From assembly GCF_001956915.1 (NCBI RefSeq), contig NZ_MLJO01000026.1, positions 122,680 through 186,679 on the forward strand: 64,000 nt of DNA. Direction: 5' to 3'. A model generated the notes under the pieces. It had not been told where the DNA came from. It did no database searches and saw nothing but the letters and a program-made list of their open reading frames with translations. Positions within the stretch are counted from its first letter, which is position 1. Each line of letters starts with the position of its first letter. The DNA is from Intrasporangium flavum (lineage in GTDB: Bacteria > Actinomycetota > Actinomycetes > Actinomycetales > Dermatophilaceae). A program made the translations under genes and the position numbers. This document shows, piece after piece, positions 9,056-15,972 of the stretch.

Positions 9056-9559
9056 TCAGCGCATGCGCCGCGCCCGGCTCCTCAACGAGCCGCGACGCGG
9101 CTCCTTCGGGTCCGGTCGAGGCTGCTCCGTGTCGGCCTGCCTCCGCGAGAGCGCCTCGAGCAGATCGCGGTGTCGCCGCGCGCGCAGGGCTCGGCGCTCC
9201 TTCCGGGCGACGTGGTTCGCGGCGAGCAGCGCAACGAGAGGCCCGATGATGGAGCCGACGAGGATCACCGTCGCCGGCCTGCCGTGGTCGGTGGTCGCGT
9301 AGTACACGAGCCCGCCGACGACGAGCAGCCCGTAGAACAGACGGATGCCGGCGGCCCGACGCCTGATCGCCGGGTAGGCGAGCAGCACGCCGACCAGGGG
9401 CGCATGAGCCAGACAGAGCATGATCGTGCTCAGCGCGGCCGAGTGGGCGCCCGGGCGCGTGTAGGACCCGTACGCCCAGGACAGACACAGGCCGAACAGG
9501 AGGGCGTTGACGGCCAGGGCGACCTGCCTCCGAGGCGAGGTCTGGGGTGCGGCTGCCAT
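9056..9559 (-). CDS. Small four-helix membrane protein, unknown function
   Basis: This 167-residue protein has about four membrane helices (roughly 13-30, 42-62, 72-88, 96-113) and a long basic cytoplasmic tail rich in Arg and Glu. No family was recognised. The ATG at 9559 has AGGAG 8 nt upstream, which fixes the start. It converges on the winged-helix gene at its 3' end and diverges from the SnoaL-like gene. Confidence 0.75.
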   Translation of the reverse strand: MAAAPQTSPRRQVALAVNALLFGLCLSWAYGSYTRPGAHSAALSTIMLCLAHAPLVGVLLAYPAIRRRAAGIRLFYGLLVVGGLVYYATTDHGRPATVILVGSIIGPLVALLAANHVARKERRALRARRHRDLLEALSRRQADTEQPRPDPKEPRRGSLRSRARRMR

Positions 9560-9660
9560 CGATCCACTCCTGTGCACGGCGCCTGACGGGACCTGGTGAG
9601 GGTGCCACGGGACTCCCGGATCGGGGGCGAAAACGGGCAGATGCCCTCGCGTCCTGAGGT

Positions 9661-9686
9661 GGCTCGCCTCGTGGAGCAGTGCAGAG
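9661..9686. repeat. Dispersed 26-bp element, solo copy
   Basis: This 26-bp sequence begins GGCTC, ends GTGGAGCAGTGCAGAG and matches the copy at 42723-42748 at 23 of 26 positions. It lies in the spacer between divergent genes starting at 9559 and 9758. Its role is unknown. Confidence 0.6.
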
Positions 9687-9757
9687 GGCGGCGGTCCACC
9701 GGCAGGCTCGCAGGTTCGGTCGCGCACGAGGGTGGGCTGCGCGGCTAGCGTTCGGGC

Positions 9758-10228
9758 GTGAGCACCCATGGCCAGCAGCCAGACCCGGTCTTCGACGTCG
9801 ACGCCGATCGCGCGGCGGTGCGGGAGGTGGTGGACACGTTTCTCGACGCGTTCCGGTCGGGTCCGGAATCGCCGCAGCGGCTCGACCGGCTGCGGACGCT
9901 CCTGCTCCCGCAGGCGATCGTCGTCCGCACGTGCGGCCTCGACCTCGGCGTGTACGACGTCGAGTCGTTCATCGCGCCGCGCGCGGCCCTCCTGTCCGGC
10001 GGTTCGCTCGTCGACTTCCACGAGTGGTCGCTCGCCGGGCGCATCGACGTGTTCGGCGACATCGCCGCCTGGTTCGGCGCCTACGCGAAGGAGGGCGTCC
10101 ACGACGGCGCGCCGACCGCCGGCCGCGGCATGAAGTCGGTGCAGCTCGTCCGCACGCCGGCGGGCTGGCGGATCAGCGCCGTCGCGTGGGACGACGAGCG
10201 TCCGGGCCTCACCCTGCCGCTCACCTGA
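9758..10228 (+). CDS. SnoaL/NTF2-like fold protein (DUF4440-type)
   Basis: This 156-residue cytoplasmic protein looks like the NTF2-like superfamily, small alpha+beta barrels used as enzymes or ligand-binding proteins. It shows an N-terminal helix VREVVDTFLDAFRSG, a central block FIAPRAALLSGG and a terminal strand pair ending VQLVRTPAGWRISAVAWDDE. The GTG start sits 6 nt after a TAGCGT -10 box (9746-9751) with no ribosome-binding site, hence leaderless. The substrate cannot be predicted. Confidence 0.8.
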   Translation: MSTHGQQPDPVFDVDADRAAVREVVDTFLDAFRSGPESPQRLDRLRTLLLPQAIVVRTCGLDLGVYDVESFIAPRAALLSGGSLVDFHEWSLAGRIDVFGDIAAWFGAYAKEGVHDGAPTAGRGMKSVQLVRTPAGWRISAVAWDDERPGLTLPLT

Positions 10229-10313
10229 CCCGACCCCGTGTCGTGCCCGCCGGGAGGTGCGCATGCTCGGAGCACGGCCATCGACCTGCACCGGCATTGG
10301 TTCCGCGACCGCG

Positions 10314-10775
10314 TCAGTACTCGCCCTTGATGACGAAGTACGAGCCGCGGATCGTGCCGGCGAGCCTGGACTTCTGACGCGCGAACTTGAAGGCCGACAG
10401 CTCCTCCGGCACGTCCATCCCGTCGCACAGCTTGAACCCGACGGCCCGCTTGCCGCCGTCGGCGACGGTGTACATGACGTTGATCGACAGGCCCGACTCG
10501 TAGAAGACGTAGGCCATCCGGATGCCGTCGACCTCGAACGCCGTGGCCTCGAGCGCCGGCGAGCCGATGACGAGGTCGCGCTCCTCCTTCAGCACCCGAC
10601 TGACGAAGTCGACCGTGTCCTTCGCCTCGGCCGCCGGCTCGGTGGTGAAGGTGTGGTCGTACTTGTTCCGGTAGTACCGGGCCTCGTTGGCGCGCAGCCC
10701 CGCCAGCGCCTCGGCGTGCGGGGAGGACTCCAGCCCGACGGTGGAGACCTCGGTGAAGTCGACGACGTAGGACAT
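10314..10775 (-). CDS. Conserved hypothetical protein
   Basis: This 153-residue protein belongs to no family I can name. It lacks a signal peptide or membrane helices and has alternating charged and aromatic stretches such as RYYRNKYDHTFTTE and a basic C-terminal end SYFVIKGEY. Codon use is like its neighbours. The ATG at 10775 has GGAGG 5 nt upstream; a GTG two codons earlier is possible but lies inside that Shine-Dalgarno. It diverges from the YcaQ-like gene. Confidence 0.72.
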   Translation of the reverse strand: MSYVVDFTEVSTVGLESSPHAEALAGLRANEARYYRNKYDHTFTTEPAAEAKDTVDFVSRVLKEERDLVIGSPALEATAFEVDGIRMAYVFYESGLSINVMYTVADGGKRAVGFKLCDGMDVPEELSAFKFARQKSRLAGTIRGSYFVIKGEY

Positions 10776-10874
10776 GACCACCTCCGGTTGTGACGCCTGG
10801 TGGTCACGAGGCTAGTCCCGCCCGGTCCCGCCCGGTCCCCCGCGGCGTCGGCGGATCGGTCTAGGGTCGGCGAC

Positions 10875-11966
10875 ATGGCGCTGACGGAGCTGTCGATCGA
10901 CCAGGCACGACGCGTCGCGGTGCACGCGCAGCTGCTCGACGCCCCACGCCCCACCGACCTGCTCGAGGTCGTCGACCGGCTGACGATGCTGCAGATCGAC
11001 CCCACGGCGGCCGTCGCCCCGAGCGCCGACCTCGTCCTCTGGTCGCGGCTCGGCCCGGCCTACCGGCCCGAGCAGCTGACGGCGGCGCTCGACGACCGAC
11101 GCCTCCACGAGACCGTCGCCTACGTCCGGCCGCCCGGCGACGTCTCGGCGGTCGTCGCGGAGTGGGTCGGGCGCGAGTTCCACCCGGCGATGATCGAGTG
11201 GATGGCGGCCAACGACCAGTTCCGCCGCGACATCCTCGAGCGCCTCGAGAAGGACGGACCGCTCCTGTCGCGCGACATCCCCGACACGAGCGCCGTGCCG
11301 TGGCCCTCGAGCGGCTGGACCAACAACCGCAACGTCACCAAGATGCTCGAGTCGATGGCCCGCCGCGGCCAGATCGCGATCGCCGGACGCAAGGGCCGCC
11401 AGCGCTACTTCGACCTGCCCGAGCGGGTCTACGGCGGGCCGCTCGACCCGCTCACGCACGAGGACGCCACGCGGTTCCGCAACGAGCGCCGCCTCGCCGC
11501 CCTCGGCATCGCCCGCGCCAGCGGCCCGGAGCTGCCCGGCGAGCAGGCCTACGTCGGCGACGCCGGCCTCGAGGTCACGGTCGCCGGCACGCCGGGCACG
11601 TGGCGGGTCCACGAGCCCCACCTCGAGGCGGTCGACGCGTCGTTCACGGGCCGCACGGCCCTGCTGTCACCGTTCGACCAGCTAGTCCACAACCGCACCC
11701 GCGCCGAGCAGCTGTGGGGCTTCGAGTACTACCTCGAGATGTACAAGCCGAAGGAGCAGCGCCGGTGGGGCTACTTCGCCCTGCCGGTCCTGCACGGCGA
11801 TCGCCTCGTCGGCAAGCTCGACGCCCAGGCCGACCGCAAGGCCGGCGTGCTCGTCGTCAACGCCGTCCACGAGGACGTCCCGTTCACCAAGGCCATGGCC
11901 CGCGACGTCGACCGTGAGATCGTCGACCTCGCCGCGTGGCTCGGGCTCGAGGTCAGCCGCGGCTGA
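10875..11966 (+). CDS. YcaQ-like winged-helix DNA glycosylase-family protein
   Basis: This 363-residue protein is from the same HTH_42 family as 7874-8998 but closer to E. coli YcaQ, an interstrand-crosslink glycosylase. It keeps the catalytic-type motif LQIDPTAAVAPSADLVLWSR (Gln-x-Asp) near residue 43. Other marks are RRNERRLAALGIARA-type helices, LLSPFDQLVHNR and LWGFEYYLEMYKPKEQR. The ATG at 10875 is 7 nt behind a TAGGGT -10 box (10862-10867), so the message is probably leaderless. The 3' end overlaps the convergent Ser-x-x gene by 14 nt. Confidence 0.87.
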   Translation: MALTELSIDQARRVAVHAQLLDAPRPTDLLEVVDRLTMLQIDPTAAVAPSADLVLWSRLGPAYRPEQLTAALDDRRLHETVAYVRPPGDVSAVVAEWVGREFHPAMIEWMAANDQFRRDILERLEKDGPLLSRDIPDTSAVPWPSSGWTNNRNVTKMLESMARRGQIAIAGRKGRQRYFDLPERVYGGPLDPLTHEDATRFRNERRLAALGIARASGPELPGEQAYVGDAGLEVTVAGTPGTWRVHEPHLEAVDASFTGRTALLSPFDQLVHNRTRAEQLWGFEYYLEMYKPKEQRRWGYFALPVLHGDRLVGKLDAQADRKAGVLVVNAVHEDVPFTKAMARDVDREIVDLAAWLGLEVSRG

Positions 11967-12387
11967 CGCCCTCGAGACCCTCGATCTGCTCGACGCGTCG
12001 GTGCCCGTTCGACGCGGCCGGCGGCGACGCGTCTGGGGTGACGAGCCCGTCGGCGGCGTCGCCGTTGCGCTCGGCGCGCCGGTCAGCGGCCCGCTTGGCC
12101 CCGTTGGTGCGGTAGCCGCGCACGGCACGTTTCGACTGGGACGAGAGCACCGACTGGTCGCTCTGGTGCGACAGCGCGGACGCGTTCGACATGTTCGACA
12201 GGAACGAGAAGGCGCTCATCGAGGAGCCCACCGACAGCAGCGACGCGAACGAGCCGATGCTCCCGACGGACAGGATCGACCCGACGCTGCCGATCGACAG
12301 GATCGACCCCGTGGAGCCGATGGACAGGAACGAGTCGCGCGAGGCGATCGACCACTTCCCGCGCAGCGCTCTGGGAACGGTGGGCAT
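11953..12387 (-). CDS. Ser-x-x triplet-repeat protein, unknown function
   Basis: This 144-residue protein is unusual. From Ser13 to Ser85 every third residue is serine without a break, giving 24 Ser-x-x triplets; many combine into a 9-residue pattern like SILSIGSVG. After the repeats comes a basic segment (residues 86-115) and a polar tail. No signal peptide is present. A period of three suggests a solenoid or polyproline-II-like rod, which is inference. The ATG lies 6 nt after TAGGAT (12394-12399), a leaderless arrangement. The reading frame is conserved through the repeat, which argues for a real protein. Confidence 0.72.
   Translation of the reverse strand: MPTVPRALRGKWSIASRDSFLSIGSTGSILSIGSVGSILSVGSIGSFASLLSVGSSMSAFSFLSNMSNASALSHQSDQSVLSSQSKRAVRGYRTNGAKRAADRRAERNGDAADGLVTPDASPPAASNGHRRVEQIEGLEGVSRG
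12133..12351. repeat. DNA repeat region coding 24 Ser-x-x triplets
   Basis: The coding DNA for residues 13-85 holds imperfect tandem units based on a 9-codon pattern, with strings such as gacaggatcgacc recurring every 27 nt. The units are diverged at DNA level while the Ser period is perfect, which points to selection on the protein. Confidence 0.7.
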
Positions 12388-12469
12388 GGCTCGATCCTAG
12401 GCACGCCTCCTGGGATTTCGGGCGGTTGCGGCACGTCAGGTATCCGAGGCCCGAGACGGCGCAGCGGCG

Positions 12470-12823
12470 TCAGGTCGCCCGGTGCCGTTCCGCGAGCACT
12501 GCGGCGACGCGTCCGATGAGCTCGTACGGGACGGGCTGGTCGTAGAAGAACTGCACGGTGTCCTTGCTCGCCCGGTACGGCGCGATCTGCGCCTCGAGCT
12601 CGGGGTCGAGCGCGCCGACGGGGTAGAGCCCGACGTGCTTCTTCCAGCCGGCGAAGTGGATGCCGTACCGGTCGGCGAACATCAGTGCCGGCATGCCGTA
12701 GCGGATCTTCTCCTCGGCACCGGGCAGCGCGGCGCGGAGCGTCGCGCACACCTGCTCGAGCACCTGGCGCGGCCCGTCCGGGAAGCCGGCCACGTAGTCG
12801 TCCACCGTCGCTGCCTGCACCAT
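12470..12823 (-). CDS. DUF1801/YdhG-family protein
   Basis: This 117-residue cytoplasmic protein matches the DUF1801 (YdhG-like) fold. Typical marks are VDDYVAGFPDGPRQVLEQV at the start, EKIRYGMPALMF, and HFAGWKKHVGLYP. The family is small, widespread and poorly characterised; structures resemble frataxin-like or iron-carrying folds but function is open. ATG at 12823 follows a GGGGGAG ribosome-binding site. It diverges from the nuclease gene. Confidence 0.86.
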   Translation of the reverse strand: MVQAATVDDYVAGFPDGPRQVLEQVCATLRAALPGAEEKIRYGMPALMFADRYGIHFAGWKKHVGLYPVGALDPELEAQIAPYRASKDTVQFFYDQPVPYELIGRVAAVLAERHRAT

Positions 12824-12974
12824 CGCTCCCCCTCGGGTCGTCCGCTGCCGCACCCATCCTCGCCGACCGACGGCCCGGGCGGAATGGCCCGTTCGCCGGA
12901 CAGGAAGTCGACCCGCGCCTACCGTGAACGCGTCGCAGCCACAGGGGCGGCCGGCACCGCAGGGGGACACGGAC

Positions 12975-13937
12975 ATGCGTCGACGCAGCAACGGGCTCGT
13001 CGCCCTCGTCGGGCTCGCCCTGGTCACGGGTGTCGCCGGCGTGGCCACCCGGTCGCCGGGCGACCTCCCCGACGCGTCGGTCGGGGTCACCGTCACCTAC
13101 ACGCCCGGGGCGAGCGCACCGTCCGGGCCGGACGCGGCGACGTCCGTGCCGCCGTCGTCGGACGCCTCCACCGCCGCCGCCGACGCGCAGAAGGCCGCCG
13201 ACGCCAGGGCAGCAGCCGAGCGGGCGGCGGCCGCGAAGGCCGCGAAGGCTGCGGCGGACCGGGCCGCGCGGGAGAAGGCCGCAGCCGCACAGGCGGCGGC
13301 CGATCGGGCGAAGGCCGCCGCGGCGACCTGGGCGGTGACGAAGGTCGTCGACGGAGACACCATCTGGGTCGAGCGCGACGGGCAGCGGGCGAAGGTCCGG
13401 TTCATCGGCATCGACACCCCCGAGACCGGCCAGTGCGGCTTCACCGAGGCCCGCAACGCCCTGCGCGCGATCATCGGCGGCCAGCGCGTCACGTTGACCG
13501 CCGGTGCGCGCGACGACGTCGACCGGTACGGCCGGCTGCTGCGCTACGTCGACGTGAACGGCGTCGACGCCGGGCTGCGGCTCGTCAGGCAGGGCTTCGC
13601 GATCGCCCGCTACGACTCCCGCGACGGCTACGGCCGGCACACCCGCGAGGCCGCCTACGTGCGCGCCGACGCCGTGAGCCCCAGGGCCGCGTGCATCCCG
13701 CCGGGTGGGACCTCCGCAGGCAGCGGCGGCTCGGGCGGGTCCGACACGTCGAGCGGCGCGTGGCCGCTGCCCGGCGACGAGCACCCGTGCCCGCAGAGCC
13801 GCCCGGTCAAGGGCAACGAGAACTCGATGATCGCCCACGAGCCGGGCGACCGGTACTACGGCGTCACCGACCCCGAGCAGTGCTTCGCGACGATGGACGA
13901 CGCCGTCGCCGCCGGTTTCCGCCCCGCCAAGGTCTGA
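12975..13937 (+). CDS. Secreted thermonuclease (SNase-like) with C-terminal sunset-type domain
   Basis: This 320-residue exported protein has a basic N-terminus with a hydrophobic signal (residues 8-25), an Ala/Lys-rich helical linker (about 75-117), a staphylococcal-nuclease domain (118-245) and a C-terminal Cys domain (about 270-320). The nuclease core shows VVDGDTIWV, VRFIGIDTPETG and DVDRYGRLLRYV, keeping the Arg/Glu/Arg-type catalytic set. The tail starts CPQSRPVKGNENSMI and contains the PEQCF and AAGFRPAKV pattern of sunset domains. It probably degrades extracellular nucleic acid. ATG at 12975 follows AGGGGG. Confidence 0.88.
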   Translation: MRRRSNGLVALVGLALVTGVAGVATRSPGDLPDASVGVTVTYTPGASAPSGPDAATSVPPSSDASTAAADAQKAADARAAAERAAAAKAAKAAADRAAREKAAAAQAAADRAKAAAATWAVTKVVDGDTIWVERDGQRAKVRFIGIDTPETGQCGFTEARNALRAIIGGQRVTLTAGARDDVDRYGRLLRYVDVNGVDAGLRLVRQGFAIARYDSRDGYGRHTREAAYVRADAVSPRAACIPPGGTSAGSGGSGGSDTSSGAWPLPGDEHPCPQSRPVKGNENSMIAHEPGDRYYGVTDPEQCFATMDDAVAAGFRPAKV

Positions 13938-13942
13938 CCCCG

Positions 13943-14014
13943 CGCCCGACCGCCCGACCGCCCAACCGCCCGACCGCCCGACCGCCCGACCGCCCGACCG
14001 CCCGACCGCCCGAC
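13943..14014. repeat. Tandem array, 9 copies of an 8-bp unit
   Basis: Nine head-to-tail copies of CGCCCGAC (one variant, CGCCCAAC) directly follow the nuclease stop. The array is non-coding on both strands as far as can be judged and ends 4 bp before the 22-bp inverted repeat. Confidence 0.9.
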
Positions 14015-14018
14015 CAGC

Positions 14019-14089
14019 GCAACACACCGAGTAGTTGCCAGCTCCGGCTGAAATAACCCGGACGGCTTGGCAACTACTCGGTGTGTTGC
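14019..14089. repeat. Perfect 22-bp inverted repeat
   Basis: Two 22-bp arms (14019-14040 and 14068-14089, core GGCAACTACTCGGTGTG) are exact reverse complements around a 27-nt spacer. The arms are much richer in A+T than surrounding DNA. It could fold as a long hairpin at the end of the nuclease transcript or be a REP-like mobile element; no U-tract follows. Confidence 0.85.
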
Positions 14090-14150
14090 AGGCGGGGGTC
14101 GGGGTGAATTTCCGTTTGCCGGGAACGGACCGGGGCGGCATCCTCGCCGG

Positions 14151-15098
14151 ATGGGTGGGGGTCACGCGGTCGGGGTCCGGATCGGCTACGTCCAGGCGCC
14201 CGAGCACATCCGGCGGTGGGTGACCGCGCGGCTCGGCGGCGACGTCGAGTCGGTCGTGGACTGCGTCGGCGGCATGTCACCGGGGCCGGCCGCCCGGGTG
14301 CGCACCGCTTCGGGCGCAGCCGCGTTCGTCAAGGCCTGCGGCAGCGACCTCAACCCGGTCACCCCCGAGCTGCTCCGCACCGAGGCGAGGGCCCTGGCCG
14401 CGCTTCCGGTGCACGCGTCGCTCCCGCGGCTGCTCGAGGTCTTCGACGACGGCGACTGGGTGGCGCTCCTCATCGAGGACCTTGACGGGTCCTCGCCGCC
14501 GGCCCCTTGGCGCCACGTCGATCTGGCCCGGGTGACCGACGCCCTCGTCGAGCTGCGCCCGGTCCTCGACACGGTGCGGCTCGACGGTCTGCTCTCAGCA
14601 CGGGAGTCGTCGCCGGTCTTCGCTACGAGATGGCGCGAGCTGGAGACGCGCCTCGACCTGGTCGACCCGTGGTGGGGCGAGCACCACGACGCGCTGGCCG
14701 GGCACGCCGCCCGGGCCGTGGAGCTCATCGACGGCACGGCCCTGCTGCACTGGGACATCCGCGCCGACAACGTCGTCGTCACGCCCGACCGCACGGTGCT
14801 GGTCGACTGGGGCCAGCTGCGTCGTGGCGGCGCCTGGATGGACCACGCCATGCTCGCCCTCGACGGCTCGATGAGCGGCAGTGAGGTGTCGACCGGCGAG
14901 CTGGCGACGCTCGACCCCGTCCTGCGCGGCCGCGACCCCGGCGACCTGCTCGCCGTCGCGGCCGCGGCCGCGATGGCCTTCGCGGCCCGGGCGACCGAAC
15001 CGTCCCACCCGAGCCTGCCGACGCTGACCGCGACGAGCGCACGCTGGGCCGACTCGCTGCGTCCCTACCTCGAACAGGCCCTCGCCGACGCCGACTGA
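14151..15098 (+). CDS. APH-family phosphotransferase
   Basis: This 315-residue cytoplasmic protein has the aminoglycoside/choline kinase fold. The catalytic loop is HWDIRADNVVV (Asp base and Asn metal ligand) and the following Mg-binding motif is VLVDWGQ. The Lys of the N-lobe is in AAFVKACGSD. Such proteins phosphorylate antibiotics or small metabolites; nothing points to a specific substrate. The start is uncertain among ATG 14151 and nearby codons because no clear ribosome-binding site exists. Confidence 0.84.
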   Translation: MGGGHAVGVRIGYVQAPEHIRRWVTARLGGDVESVVDCVGGMSPGPAARVRTASGAAAFVKACGSDLNPVTPELLRTEARALAALPVHASLPRLLEVFDDGDWVALLIEDLDGSSPPAPWRHVDLARVTDALVELRPVLDTVRLDGLLSARESSPVFATRWRELETRLDLVDPWWGEHHDALAGHAARAVELIDGTALLHWDIRADNVVVTPDRTVLVDWGQLRRGGAWMDHAMLALDGSMSGSEVSTGELATLDPVLRGRDPGDLLAVAAAAAMAFAARATEPSHPSLPTLTATSARWADSLRPYLEQALADAD

Positions 15099-15136
15099 GC
15101 CGCCTCTCGACCCACCCCGGGTGGACGTGCGCGGCG

Positions 15137-15925
15137 TCAGTCGCCGAGCTCGAGGATGCAGGCGGTGCCGACGTCGACGAAGCCGACGCGACGGTAGATG
15201 TCGGCCGCGGCGTCGGATCCCGCCGTGAGGAAGACGAGGTCGACGCCCTGCCTACGACACTCGGCGACGAGCGTCCGGGTGACGGCGCTGCCGTGACCGC
15301 GGCCGCGGTGCTTCGGCGGGACGGCGATGCCCATGAGCTCGGCGACGTCACCCCTGGGGGCGGCCGACCCGGCGCCGCAGAGGCGTCCGTTCTCGAACGA
15401 GGCGACGACGACGAGGTCGCCGCGCTGGATGAGCTCGGGGCGCTTGCCGGTGTCCTTCGGCTCGACGACGTCGCGCTCGCCGAAGCCGGCCGACACCGTT
15501 CCCACGGCGAGGGCCAGGTGCGGCTCGGCCGGACGCAGGGCGCGGGCGCGCGGGTCGGGCTCCACGGGCACGTCGGCCGGCAGCACGAGCAGCGGGTAGC
15601 GACGCGGCTCGTACCCGGCCGCCCGGACCGCGGGCAGCAGCGTCGGCGTGACGTCGTCGACCCACTCGACGGCCCGGGGCACGTCGAGGGCCGCCTGGCG
15701 CGACAGCACCCGCTCGACGTTCGAGGCCGTGAAGACGTCGTGGCCGCCGAGGCGCGGCCGGGCGTAGAACTGCCAGCCGGTGCCCGCCTCGGCGACGAAG
15801 AGCGTGAACGGGCCGACCTCCTCGGCGGTCGTCACCGCGCGCGGGACGAGGTCGTAGTACGCCTCGACGCGGGGCAGGCGCGGGTCGGTGCGGCCCGGCA
15901 GGCTGCGCACGCGGGAGGTCGTCAT
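15137..15925 (-). CDS. GNAT-family N-acetyltransferase
   Basis: This 262-residue protein has a C-terminal GNAT domain with an intact acetyl-CoA loop, AVPPKHRGRGHGSAV (R-x-x-G-x-G/A), and the closing DIYRRVGFVDVG strand. The N-terminal ~120 residues form a second, degenerate acyltransferase-like half. It would acetylate an amine of unknown identity. The ATG at 15925 is used. The gene is convergent with the phosphotransferase and lies downstream of the ChlD-like gene. Confidence 0.87.
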   Translation of the reverse strand: MTTSRVRSLPGRTDPRLPRVEAYYDLVPRAVTTAEEVGPFTLFVAEAGTGWQFYARPRLGGHDVFTASNVERVLSRQAALDVPRAVEWVDDVTPTLLPAVRAAGYEPRRYPLLVLPADVPVEPDPRARALRPAEPHLALAVGTVSAGFGERDVVEPKDTGKRPELIQRGDLVVVASFENGRLCGAGSAAPRGDVAELMGIAVPPKHRGRGHGSAVTRTLVAECRRQGVDLVFLTAGSDAAADIYRRVGFVDVGTACILELGD

Positions 15926-15972
15926 GCGGCGAGGATGGCACCGCGCTCCCGGAGGGGCCACCCAATTGACGG

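Noticed and set aside
13943..14089. A CRISPR array
   Set aside because: The octamer units have no spacers and no Cas genes are near.
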